Source: Salminus brasiliensis (taxonomy: Eukaryota; Chordata; Actinopteri; Characiformes; Bryconidae). Taken from it: a stretch of DNA of 64,000 bases. Below the pieces are notes generated by a model. It was not told where the DNA came from and did no database searches. It saw only the letters and a program-made list of their open reading frames with translations. The stretch covers positions 36,426,842-36,490,841 of the forward strand of contig NC_132880.1 of assembly GCF_030463535.1 (NCBI RefSeq), in the 5' to 3' direction. Positions 13,044 through 24,800 of the stretch are shown in pieces; position 1 is the first letter of the stretch, and the number at the start of each line of letters is the position of its first letter. The translations under genes were made by a program, and so were the position numbers.

Positions 13044-13255
13044 TCACAGCCTACGCACATGTGGGAAGGGACTGACACCTCAGGCTCTGAAATGTTGATC
13101 CTGGTTCCATTAAGCCCAGAACACACTGATCCCAGCCTTCTTTTTCCAATAAACACCACCACCACCAACAACAGTACTTGGGTTGGTTTATCTGTTTTTT
13201 TTTCTGTTGTTCCAAAGCAAAGAAAAGAAATAAATATCAATACCAAATGATTTGT

Positions 13256-13637
13256 GACTGATTTAACACTGTTTTACAGTTATACTGTCCTATACAAAAG
13301 AGAATACAGACATGGGAGCACCCAGAAACACTGGCACTCATCTGCTTCACAATGCATAAACAACAATTCCCTATGAAACCCCTGGATCTGCAACCTTTAT
13401 GCAAAGGAAAACCTTTGTTTCCAGAAGCTAAACTAAACAAATTAATTTTCAGCCTAGAAGACTGAGACTGTGTCTGAATCTCGAACATTTTCTGGAAGGT
13501 TATTCCAGAGTTGAGGGTTCAGTTAAGTAAGTTCTGAACCACAATGGAGCTGTTCCTGTGATTCCAACCATTTTCTCTAATGTTTCTAGAAGAATAGTGT
13601 GGTCTCTCGTGTTAAAAGCTGTACTGAGGTTGAGTAC
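13256..13637. repeat. 382 bp direct duplication, copy 1
   Basis: Reading the two segments side by side, I find no difference from 14630-15011, offset 1374 bases. It covers the 3' part of the LINE relic. Flanks of the two copies differ, so the breakpoints are sharp. Confidence 0.85.
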
Positions 13638-14090
13638 TACTAATAAGGGCACACATCCTTGATCAGAGGCATCAGAAGAATCTATCATAAAGGTTGTTCT
13701 TATGCAAGTATGAACAAGTATTGGACCACAGCTTTTTCAAAAATCTTGTTTATGAAGAGAAATAGGTTAGAAATAGATCTGTAATTAGACAGTATACTAG
13801 CTGGAGTCTGAGGTCCAGTACCTACCTGATGTTTTTGTACGTTTAGAAATCACACTGAAAAGTACTCCAAATTTGCTGAGCGAGCTTTAGTGAGTGTCCT
13901 TCTATACTTAATAAGGCTGTCCTTCCAGGCAGAATGAAATCTCTAGCATTTCTGTTCTAATTTCTGTACTCTTTGTTAATTGTACTATAAAGTTTTTTTG
14001 TCTGGTCTTTTTACATGTAAGCAGTGCCACATTAAGGTATTTTCTATACTATTAGTTAATCTATCTAACTTCATTGGAGAGTAGAGGCAC
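13256..14090 (-). pseudogene. L2-like LINE reverse-transcriptase relic
   Basis: Read on the minus strand, successive pieces match the order of an L2-clade RT. First comes a YRRTLTKARSAN-like linker near 13880-13920, then an SNLFLFINKIFEKAVVQYLF-like 'YRPISNLPFISKVLEK' block near 13710-13790. Next is the LVLNLSTAFNTRDHTILLE block (usually 'LLDLSAAFDTVDH') and WFRTYLTE at 13500-13636. Asp has become Asn in the DTVDH-type motif, and several stops and frameshifts break it. It is dead and 5'-truncated. Confidence 0.65.
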
Positions 14091-14557
14091 AGAGGTACAA
14101 CTCTTACCAGCACCAGCAGGAATCTCCTTCCAACAAACCACAAGAAACCCTTTTCGCTCACCTTTCACTTTCTGCCAGTGCTTAAAGAGATGGATACATC
14201 AACACCGACACAGATGACTGTCCATGGCCACATCCTCTCCACTTAATGCCTACTCACAGTCAGAATCCGCAGTTACACTTGGCCTAAGAAGGTCTGATAC
14301 CTACTGAAGGGTAAACAGACCTGCTCATGGCCAGAGAAGAATAATAAACACTTAAGAGTAGAGGGTGAATAGGAGGACTGCACTGACTGATCTGGATCAG
14401 TGTTGTAAGAAGTGATGGAATATTGTATGAGCACTAAGAAGTAGAATAATTTTGGCAGCAAATCTATGCCAGTGCAGCAACACTTATATTGCAGAGCTCA
14501 GCGAAGATATTGAGCAATCGCTATTCTTCAGTGTATTTTGGCAACAATTAAGTAAAT
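14091..14557. other. Spacer between duplicated copies
   Basis: Unique sequence with no recognised gene; may include the decayed 5' remainder of the LINE. Confidence 0.35.
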
Positions 14558-14629
14558 TTATTACTGAAAGAAACAATGATTGACTGATTTAATTTATTTA
14601 TTAATTTATTACTGAAAGAAACAATGAAT

Positions 14630-15011
14630 GACTGATTTAACACTGTTTTACAGTTATACTGTCCTATACAAAAGAGAATACAGACATGGGAGCACCCAGA
14701 AACACTGGCACTCATCTGCTTCACAATGCATAAACAACAATTCCCTATGAAACCCCTGGATCTGCAACCTTTATGCAAAGGAAAACCTTTGTTTCCAGAA
14801 GCTAAACTAAACAAATTAATTTTCAGCCTAGAAGACTGAGACTGTGTCTGAATCTCGAACATTTTCTGGAAGGTTATTCCAGAGTTGAGGGTTCAGTTAA
14901 GTAAGTTCTGAACCACAATGGAGCTGTTCCTGTGATTCCAACCATTTTCTCTAATGTTTCTAGAAGAATAGTGTGGTCTCTCGTGTTAAAAGCTGTACTG
15001 AGGTTGAGTAC
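14630..15011. repeat. 382 bp direct duplication, copy 2
   Basis: Same orientation and apparently the same bases as 13256-13637. To the left a smaller tandem duplication occurs (TATTACTGAAAGAAACAATG at about 14558 and 14607). To the right it joins a GTTGGTCCCC-type transposon fragment (15012-15130) instead of the rest of the LINE. Confidence 0.85.
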
Positions 15012-15130
15012 AAGGAGCATAGTGCAAAAAAGTCTCCAACGCTCTTCTGTTAGAGCTGCAAAGGGGACCAACTCCATATTAATGCCTATGAATTTAGATT
15101 TAGGACTTGCATGTTTAAAGTGGTAGTAAC
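15012..15130 (-). mobile_element. Short Tc1-type non-autonomous element fragment
   Basis: On the minus strand it reads ATGGAGTTGGTCCCCTTTGC, then a CTCTAACAG segment, a phrase I associate with a common fish inverted-repeat element. No ends are recognised. Confidence 0.4.
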
Positions 15131-15225
15131 TTCAGGCTCATGATTTGGCTATAAATACCTGCAGGGTGTGTGACTGAATTCATAGATTGAGAGGAGGTGG
15201 GACGTCTCGTTGGATGTGTGGAAAA

Positions 15226-15375
15226 TGGGTCGCAAAGTAGATGTTAATGATGGGCAAAAAGGAATGATTGCTTTTGGGCATGCCAAAGGCTACAGTGTGA
15301 AGGAAGTAGCTGAATTTGCAGGTGTATCGAAGTGTCTGGTCATATGGGTCTTCCAGCAGTGGCAAAAAGCAATTG
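15226..15375 (+). pseudogene. Tc1/mariner transposase N-terminus, truncated
   Basis: Starts with Met and reads MGRKVDVNDGQKGMIAFGHA, then VKEVAEFAGVSKCLVIWVFQ. This is the first helix-turn-helix of a Tc1-type DNA-binding domain. The similarity stops after about 50 residues and the frame runs into unrelated sequence, so only the DNA-binding end survives. Confidence 0.65.
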
Positions 15376-15454
15376 CCAGTCTGCTCCATATGTTCATGGT
15401 ATGCCGTTCCCTGAGTGGAATCTTTGCCACTGCTGATAGCACAGTTCAGAAGAA

Positions 15455-16185
15455 AGTATTCAGTCCCCTTAAAGGTTCTCAGATGTGTCTGCATTGCAAA
15501 TGCCACTTTTACATATTGAACAAATATTGTGTAAAAGTACATTTTCATGGTCAAATGTTATTATTTATCAGCAAATATTAACTTATAAAACTGAAAAATG
15601 AAAATTGCATAGGTATTAATAATTTCAGACTGGTACTTGGTTATATAAGTTACACTTTTGCTGTAAGATTTTTACATGAATTGTTTTGAAGGTGCTGATT
15701 TGGTGTTGGTTGTTCAGTTTAGGGGCTTCTTTTCAAACAGTGCCAAATATTCCCAACTGGATTGAGATCTGGACTTTGTAGAATATTTATGGAACATTTC
15801 ACCTTTCATGTTGTTTAGCCACTCCTGTATTGCTTGGCATTGTGCTTCAGATCATTGTTCTGCTGAAAGGTAAGGTTTCTCCCAGGCTTTTTATTTAGCA
15901 AACTGAAGCAAGCTGTCTTGCAATATCTCTGTGCATTTTGCACCATCCATCCGTTCTTCAATTTTAACAAGATGCCCAGTCCCTGCTGAGGAAAGCACCA
16001 CCATAACATAATGCTGCTATCTCCATGTCTCATTATTTGCAATGTTTATTGAGGTATGGGCAGTGTCAGTTTTTTTTTACCACACATAGCATGTTAAATT
16101 TTGACAAAAATGCTCACTGTGGTCTCATATGACCACAAAACCTTGGGGCAACCTTTAGACTTGTCTTTGTGTTTTTTGTTTCTGT
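15455..16185 (-). pseudogene. Second Tc1-like transposon relic, antisense
   Basis: Begins with a GTATTCAGTCCCCTT end typical of one Tc1 subfamily. The minus strand at 15815-16042 reads MRHGDSSIMLWWCFPQQGLG and later LTFQQNNDLKHNAKQ, which match the 'HGGGSIMLWGCF' and 'FQQDNDPKHTAK' catalytic-domain blocks. The second catalytic Asp of the QQDND motif is Asn here. Stops lie before and after, so it is not functional. Confidence 0.7.
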
Positions 16186-17487
16186 TCAGTACAGTGGTTG
16201 GATGAGGAGGTCTTGATATGAATGGTGCACTGTCACTTATTTAGAGCATTGAACAGAACAGAGTGGAGGGTGGCAGGCAGATAGAGACGTTTACTGTAAG
16301 TCAGAATAAATCCGACCCTGTTTTCTTTGTAATGTGGACCAGCCTACAATGTCACTATCCCAGAAAGTCTGTGGATTGCCAGGCAGGTGGGTTTTTATTA
16401 GCTTTCCTCTGAAATGGCTGCAAATGACTTCACTGGTGGGTCAGGGCCAGCCTCCATCAGGGCTTTGGGGGGAGAATGGGTAATTACTGAGGGAAATACC
16501 GAGAGCAGCCTTCAAAACCACCCAGTCAGGGCCAAGTGTTACATCATTAGAGAGCAATCACCACACACACATATACACACACATTCTTAAAGCACATACA
16601 CTCATGTGAGGGCTTAGTGAGTGCTGCCACTCACCGGGTGAAAGCAGAAAGCAGAGCAGATGTCTGTCACCCAGGTTTATGGTCCAGACCTGGTGGTATT
16701 TTACTGAGAAAACTCTCCTGCCTAGCAGTGGTGACACCACAGGCATATATCATATAGGCCTGGCTTTAAGGTGCTGCCACAGCCATAGACTGTTTTACTT
16801 GCACTCTTTTATAACGAATGCAATTAAATACTGTCCCATTCTCCCATTCCAAGTCCTTGGTCTTACCCACAGTTAATCGACTGGAGCGACTTCAAAACCC
16901 CCTCCTTGAAGCTAAAGCCATGGCCGTTCACATCAAGAGACCAGATATTATATTGTTAACATATTTTTTCACTCTAAGTAATGGGTTCCCTCATAATCTC
17001 CACTGCTGCTGGGTGAAAAATCATTACTGCCATAGTAGGTGCCTTTGAGAAAAGCCATTGACGAACTGGAGACCTGCCTTCCAGACCAAGTCCTTCCAAA
17101 CACAATCTTCAGATATTCAAATGCTAGACAAGACCTGAGAGTTCTGTAGCTTCTGTACATATGGTAGAAAATCACTGATGATAAATCCATTGCTAGGGTG
17201 TATACTCAGCAATATTTTACAAGATAATATCAAGTACAATAGGAAATATTAGGTGCATTACGTCTTTAAAGAACAAAAGAGAACTATGCAAAAAGCAATG
17301 AGAACATGAGAACAAGAATTTAAACATCTGGCCTAGGTGAAGACTTACGCACAGTACTGCATGTACTAGAATCTTTGTTCTTCTGTGTCATAGAAGGGTT
17401 AGAAATAGGAAAAGTGGCAGTATTTGGTATACAGTATACAGCAACTTCCATACATCATTTACTGTACTTTGCTGTAGTTGTTGACTA
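16186..17487. other. Gene-free stretch
   Basis: No gene recognised. 16320-16560 is unique, moderately GC-rich sequence that could be a conserved non-coding element; CA-rich DNA follows at about 16560-16605. Confidence 0.4.
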
Positions 17488-17721
17488 TATGGGTTCGATT
17501 CCTGGGCTTGGCAAGCTGCCACTGTTGGGCCCTTGAGCAAGGCCCTTTACCCTCTCTGCTCCCCGGGCGCTGGAGTTGGCTGCCCACCGCTCTGGGTGTG
17601 TGTGTACTCACTGCCCCTAGTTCACTAGTGTGTGTGTGTGTTCACTACCACAGATGGGTTAAATGCGGAGGACACATTTCGCTGTACATAGTACAGTGAC
17701 AAATACGTGCACCTTTGCCTA
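17488..17721 (+). mobile_element. tRNA-derived SINE, 5'-truncated
   Basis: Retains the pol III B box (GGGTTCGATTCCTGGGC at 17491) and the body GCCACTGTTGGGCCCTTGAG, then AAATGCGGAGGACACATTTC, ending GTGCACCTTTGCCT. It is nearly the same as the longer copy at 31631-31884. The A-box half is missing or diverged. Confidence 0.75.
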
Positions 17722-19293
17722 TACTGAACATATACTAATACTTTTCAATAGCAGTTATGTGCTGAATTCACTGAAGTATGTAATATGCTGATTGGTGTTC
17801 ACTTGATTATAAAAACATTTAAAATTAAATCCTCATGCTGATCTGACATTTTCTAAGTGTACCATAAACTGAAAAAAGCACTTAAACAAATATAAGAATT
17901 GTCTTTTCACTGTGTCCTAAACATCCCATATTTAAGCTCTTTCTAACGCTTTTAATCATTGTTATCTGAAAACTTGACAGATTTTTTAGGCAATTGATAT
18001 ATGGCTCACATTGTTATAAAGTAACAGCTATTATGCCAAACTAAAAGCATGTAATTTCAGAAAAGGCATCAGCGCCAATAAACTGTGTCCTAAATCTTTG
18101 ATTCATCTTTTATATCCGTGAGGTTATTTGATGAGTATATGGCCGTCGATGTCATATAAATCCTTTGGGGAGGAACTCTCAGCGGATTTTATCACCTGAG
18201 ACGGAGCGAGCAACAGATGGGCTGAAACAATAAAAGGCGCATCAGGCCTCACGTGTGAATCGCATCAGCACTCCCTATCTCGTTAGCGCCAGACATGTGT
18301 AATTGATTCCAGATGTGGGATGGGTAGGCCGGGGAGGATGCAGAGTAATGAGGGGTCAGCCGCTGCCACAAGACCTCAGCAGAGCACTGCAGCTTTACGT
18401 TCAATTGGGTCCTTCAGCTGTGGGGACCAATTGTACACATACTCGAGCAGAATTTACAGCTAAATGGGATTTGCAAGACAAGACGATACACAGTTAGACA
18501 CACTCACATACATGCAATGTCAGGATGTGGGGTCAGGCATATGTTCAATACATATTTTACACAAAATAGCTCTAAGATGCAAACCTCATGGAGTGTATTT
18601 TGTGTAGGCTGTGATTTTATCACAGGTAAAAGTGTTCTCTTACACAGCACCAATCAGAATAACCCCCCTTACTTGCGATAGCATCACTGTGATGCACAGC
18701 CTCAAGTGGCTCATTGTTTTTAATAAAGTTGGGGATAAGTGAGGCCATGAGGAACTCTGGGTAGTGGGGGCGGGGAGGGGGTTGTACCTGAACCTTTGTC
18801 TATTAAAGTGGGTGTCATGTTTATTGTTTTTTCAGATGCCGTTTGGTGTGGTAAACACTTGTATTTGGGTAGTTATCATGCTCACAAAACTTGTTGTGGT
18901 TTAGTGACTTGTGCCATGAATGTGGTTGTCAAACTAAGCTTGGTGAGTCACAGTTCAGTGAATCAGTCCCTATTGAATTCCTGTGCTGACTCAATTCAGG
19001 CAATCCTCTGTACTTCAAAATAAACAAGCTCTTTGTTTTGTAAGTGAGATGCTTCCTGCCTCGTTTCCTACGCTGACACTACAATTTGGAAAAAATACAG
19101 TAACCTTTAATAAACACTTTAGATTAATAAAAATAAAAACAATAAATAATTCTTATTTGAGAAATGCAGCAATCATGGACCACTAAATGATTTCAAGAGC
19201 TCCATTGCATTTTGCAGTCATTTCATATTTTTTTTATGATTTTGTCACATATTAATGAAATGCATCAATAAAGCAATGGTTAATGGAGACAAT
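17722..19293. other. Gene-free stretch
   Basis: Unique sequence; contains the candidate non-coding element at 18110-18520. No gene seen. Confidence 0.4.
18110..18520. promoter_or_regulatory. Candidate conserved non-coding element, 24 kb downstream of meox2
   Basis: About 400 bases of CpG-containing unique sequence with an AATAAAAGGCGC motif, set between AT-rich stretches. It resembles the texture of fish non-coding elements kept under selection, but conservation was not tested. Confidence 0.25.
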
Positions 19294-19584
19294 TTAAAGC
19301 AGCAGTATGTAGCATTTTTTAATTTTATTTATAATAGCAGCTTTAAAATCATGTTGATTCTCCACTGATGTGTTATAGGAAGAAAACTGTCTCTGTGGTT
19401 GCTATTTCAAGCTTGTCATTCTGCAAGTGGGCAGGACAGGGTTTGCAAAAAGTCCTGTTATACCACATCAGTCCATAAGCTTCTTTCACTTTTACTGGCA
19501 GCTCTATATCTCTCTGTATCTCCTTCCAGACTGTAGGGGGAGCCCAGGAGCAAGAAATTACAATCTTCCATAGGGTCGCTTTAA
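19294..19584 (+). mobile_element. MITE-like repeat, family B copy 2
   Basis: Starts TTAAAGCAGCAGTATGTAGC and ends in GTCGCTTTAAA, with the shared CTGTAGGGGGAGCCCAGGAG near the right end as in 3982-4293. The middle is diverged. Confidence 0.65.
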
Positions 19585-21307
19585 AGAACCTTTTAAACAC
19601 ATTCAAAAAATGTTTTTCAACACTTCATAGAATTTTGTTCATAGAATTATTATTACCACAACTGAAAATGCTTTTCTTTGTTCTTGTAAAGTTCCCATTG
19701 TGAAAATACAAGGTTTTGTTTCAAAACATAGAATGTAAGCATCTTTACGTAATAAGCCAAACTGCAAACCTAATTCTAATTTTAACCTTAATTACCAAAA
19801 CACTTTTAAGCTTAAAAAAAAAGACCTTATCATTAACTGATGAACATTTCCATGGTAATAAGTAATACAACATCTGGACAGTATTGTTCTCAAAGATATA
19901 TAATAAAAAACACACACAAAAGAGAACCTGCACAGCCTAAAGTCAACTCCATCACTTGAAAATGTCCTAAAAGCCGAACACTTTGAGCGCTATTCTATTT
20001 TAGTTCACCACAGCCTAGCAATAATTCACCTTACACAATCTCTCCCTTTCAAAGAGCAGCACAGACTCGGGAGAGTCAATTACTGTCTGGAAGCAGCGCT
20101 CTAATTTTAATAACTCAGAAGACTGCCTATTCTCCAGCACTGTGTTTTTACAGTGGTATTTCCACTCTGTCAAGGACACATCGGCAATGCTCTGGAACAG
20201 AAACCTGTTGCTGAAAGCTCTCCCAGGCTTTCATCCTGCTGGATTACTGCTATCTTCCTCTTGTGTCAGAAACGCACCTCACAGCTTCCCTCAACAGCTA
20301 CTGTGTCCAAGTGCTGCCAGCGTCACTTATCCTCAATGTTTTCAACACACTTTCGCATGCACATGAAAAAACCTGTCCCCTGCCTTGTAGTAAATATTGA
20401 GAGTCTATGTGCTGTACTGAATAAGCTGGTCACAGTGAAGTTCTTAATGAATTTAAAACTTTTCTTGTGTCAAACATCATGAAACCTGGTGCCGGTTCAC
20501 CTGAGATAGATTGGAATGGAAAATCGCAGCCGTCGCATGCTCTCACAGTAATCCCGTACCTCGCTCTCAATTAATGTTCTTACACCACCTGATGGGGCAA
20601 TATGCAGAGAGCTGCCACACTGATGTCATCTAAGCCCTGCAATGCCTATATATATATATAAAACACAGTGGCACAATTCTTCAGGCATGTTTAATTTCAC
20701 ATGCCAGACCAGCAAAAGCCATAAACCTGCTTAAGCACATGCAACAGTAATGTGGGCTATAGCTAGGGTTATTTTGCTTGGAAAGCTCTGGTGATTGATG
20801 AGACTTAAGGATAATTCAGACAGGAAATGGTTCACCTTACCACACAAATATTTTCCTTGTCCACTTGGACCACCAGCACTCACTCGCAATCCCCAGGAGG
20901 TGCAGAGAGAATCCTCATAGACAGGAAGAGGAAGAAGCTAGCGCTCTCCTGAGCAAAGACCTGGATCAGTCACACAGTTTGAGGAAGTCATACATTCTGA
21001 ACAACATCTGAACAACATGACAAATGCAAAAGATGAAATCACAGCCAAGCGAGGCATTTTTAAACATCTAGAATCGCTTTAAGATCATGACAGTTCCATC
21101 AATCACTAAACAGGTGCCAAAAGAGGTCTTAAAATGTAGAGAGAATATAATGTAAAGTAATGTAAGTACAAAAGTACAAAAAAAAGAAAAGAAAAAAGAA
21201 GAAAAGTGAAAAACACTTCACCATTTTGTAAATGTTCAAGAACCATTCAATAACTAGATAAAGCATACATTTGATGTGGTCTCTAAACAGTTTGGTCTGA
21301 CAATTCT
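19585..21307. other. Gene-free stretch
   Basis: No gene recognised. Open frames at 20142-20482 overlap each other and lack family features. Confidence 0.4.
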
Positions 21308-21690
21308 TTATATTTACATACGTTTGTGGACACCTCTTCTAATGAATAGCTAACTAAAGTTGCACCCACTGTTGACACAGAAAAGGCCCTAGAAAAGGAC
21401 TATGTGGAGCAGATACACCTGAACCTACTGGCATCATGCCTAATGCCAGGCATGAGCTAAAGGGCTATAAAGCATTGAGCTGTGGAGCAGTGGAACTGTG
21501 ATGACTCTGTAATGATGGTGCTCCATCCAATACTTTTGGGCTGAGTTGGGGTGTGAGGTGGGTGGTGATCATCCAACATCTTGAACTGTTAAATGCAATC
21601 AAATCCGCACAGCAGTGTTCCAAAATGTAGTAAAAGCGTGCACTGTACAGTAGAGACAGTTACTCCAACAAACGCAGGCTAAACTGCAAA
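21308..21690 (+). mobile_element. Family A inverted-repeat element, copy 2
   Basis: Begins ACATACGTTTGTGGACACCT and contains GGTGCTCCATCCAATACTTT and AGTAGAGACAGTTACTCCAA in the order seen at 3283-3822. The right terminus is lost beside a microsatellite cluster. Confidence 0.7.
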
Positions 21691-21759
21691 AGCAGGTCTC
21701 CCGATACTGTGTATTATAAACAAACTATCTGGTGAAACATAATCATGTACAATGTACAC

Positions 21760-21841
21760 TCTTCTTCTTCTTCTTCTCATTAATAATAATAATAATAATA
21801 ATAAGAAGAAGAAGAAGAAGAAGAAGAAAAAGAAGAAGAAG

Positions 21842-21882
<41 letters not shown>

Positions 21883-21895
21883 TTATTATTATTCT
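21760..21895. repeat. Compound microsatellite (CTT)n (TAA)n (GAA)n (TA)n (ATT)n
   Basis: Five simple repeats abut in 135 bases. The (CTT) and (GAA) blocks are complementary, as are (TAA) and (ATT), so the tract can fold on itself. Confidence 0.95.
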
Positions 21896-24800
21896 TTTTC
21901 TGTAACATTTTTCATGTCAACATAAAATATGGATTATTACATTATATTATATAACACTTTATTATATAATATTATTTATTTTATTGTAAATCTTTCTAAA
22001 ATATTTTTTCTTTCTTTAGTAAAAAAAAAAAAGAAGAAGAAAAAGACTACTCTGAAACCAAAGTGGCACCATCTCACTTTCACTGATGTCATTACACCAA
22101 AACACCTTCAATCTGGCAAGAAAGTATGAATTATGAGTAATAAAGCCACTCACTTAGTGGAGTTATGATAAATTTGATGAAAAATATCCTGCGGCTATAA
22201 AATTTTGCCTTGCTCCCTGGGCACTGGAGCAAACTGCAAAAACAGATACATGTAACACACACACGCCCACATAAAGTGAAAGAGTACTCTTGTGCAACCC
22301 AGTGTAACAATAAAGGCTTATTGTTCGAGTTTGGGTAGCAGACACAGGTCTGATTGTATCCCTGCGGCCATTAAGGCTTCTCCTGAGCTGCTTATGGAGA
22401 TCACAGCTCCTCTCTCTGAAACCCAAGTCCTCTCTGGGCGGTTAGGAGAATGTCTGCTGGACATCAGGACCCATAATAAGGCTTAAGAGGGATTTTCAAC
22501 TAACTGCAATAATTCAATGATGAATGTGTTGGTGAAAAAAGATTTTCTTGATTAGTACTAATATGAAGCTAAAGGTATTCATTTTGGAGGGTTTAAAACT
22601 GAACATACACTGAACCCCTAAATGACTTGGCTGTCTTACTCTTGCTGTTGTGGTCAGGATAATGCTATCTTGGCATTTTGAGAATGGTGATTCGACTTCA
22701 ATGACTTTAGTGTCTTCAGTTAACTAAACAAAAAAATAACAAAGCTACTGTCATACTTTTCGCCAGTAATTATTAAAACCGAACTATATTTACTTCTGCA
22801 CTGTCTGTAGGCTGGGATTAGGAAGTGTACACATATTCTTGGGCAGCTTGCAGTAGCATTAGACTTGACACTGCTTCAAAAAATGAGTGAAAACAACTTT
22901 AGACACGTATGCTAGCTAGCATTATAGCCACACTATCTAAGGTACCGGTAAGTTACTGATTGTATTGCTCTAAAAATGTAAGCTTTTCTGGATGTGCTGT
23001 TATGCTAGCTAGATTAAACCACAGAGTAACCAAATCAAGTTGTTTTAAATCTTCTTCTTCTGTATTTACTGTGCCCAGTGCTTCAGTTCTGTTCTTTTCT
23101 GTAAAAAAACTGGCATTACAAGATTTTGTCGGACTTGACACATTTGTCGGACCTGAGCCAATAAAATGCAGTTAGCATCTACACAGAAGTGCAAATACAG
23201 TACCATTTACATGTAAAGGACAGGCGAGTAACCATGGCAGATGAGGCTGTGGTTACAATAAGTTCAAAATATGGATTTTACAAATATACATACACATTTG
23301 TATATGTAATATACAGAGTGAGTGGAGAGAATGTAAATGTAGATTGTATGTACTGTGAGAGCAGCATATATAATTGATTAAATAACATGTACAGTGATAT
23401 TTTTAATACAGTATGCACAGTTACTGCCTGAGCTGATATTAAAAGTGTAATACTTGACTGCAAATATAATATTTGTATTCAGTGTTGTGTTTTTGCTGCT
23501 AGTATTGAAATAAAAGAAAAGCCTTGAGACTTAACTTCATGTTTGGGATGCGCTGTATGTTGTGGGAAGGTAAACTAGAAGACTTCCTACATGGATTAGC
23601 CTCTGTTAATTGTAGCTCACCTGTTGAATCTTACCGTTTAGATTTTTTTGCCTTTTTTGTTTGTTTGTTTCTTTGCTATGAGGATGCCTCATCAGGTTTT
23701 AGGTCACCCTGGGCCTGTGTATACATAACTAGTTTAGATTTAAAAAATAAATAAATAAGCTTTATTGCTTTATTTAACTATTTGAATTATCAAATCTCAC
23801 TCAAAGTTCATGATTTGGCAACATATGTACTGTATGTAAACACTGCCAATTTGGTGCTAAGATTAACCACTCCCTTTGTTTATTAGTGGGTTCTTTGACA
23901 AAGAAAGTAGCATCTGCATGAAAAACCCAAACTACTGAAAGGGGCGGAGGACAAGCTGTGAAAAGAGTTTTTTTTATAGACTACTTCTTTATTCTGACTT
24001 AGTTTTATTATGCTAGGGAATGATGGGATTACTGTAGGAATAGTTTGCCCACAGCTGGTCCACAGACAGCCTAACGCCTTCAGTTTGCTTCCTCCGCGCT
24101 CACGTGTTGAGGCAAAAGATGCATTACCTTGGCATCTCACTTCATACTTGGGACTAATTACATGCTTGTAAAGTTTAGTGGGGCCTAGACCTAATGACGG
24201 ACCACCCATCTGTCTCTGCAAATGGATTTTGGCACATCATGCAGAACAGGCCACCACAAAGAGGGAGCAGGTCTTCAGTTTCACGCAGAGCTACTAACTC
24301 CAAGGTTATCGCATTCACAAGTTAACAAAACTGCTCAGATGCAAAAATGGGGGTGGAGAGGGGGTGAATTTATTGCTGTCGAGGTTATAGGAGGTAGAGC
24401 AATTTTGCTTTTTGACGTCAAATATTTCACCATCACAGCGAAGGCGGAATATGTGCCAAATGAAATACACACAAAACACTGTGCTGAAGTAGTCCAAAAG
24501 GCAGGATCAGTGCCGTAGGAGATAAACAACTCTCAGATGTGTTTACTGTGCCATACATGCATTGGCTGGCCTTGGAAATGAATGAGCCAAACCCCCAAAT
24601 GGCGTTATTATTTTCACCAGTTGAAGTATAGTTTTTTTTCAGTAGTAGAAGTATCATGGAAGGACGGCATGCATCAATCAAACCTCAGAAGTTAGCATTT
24701 TCAAACAATTCCTTGAATTAGATAGCACATATAAATAATGCAGCTGCCAAGGCCTTAACATCAATGGCAGACTGCTGAGTCTGTTGTCGATCTTTTACTG

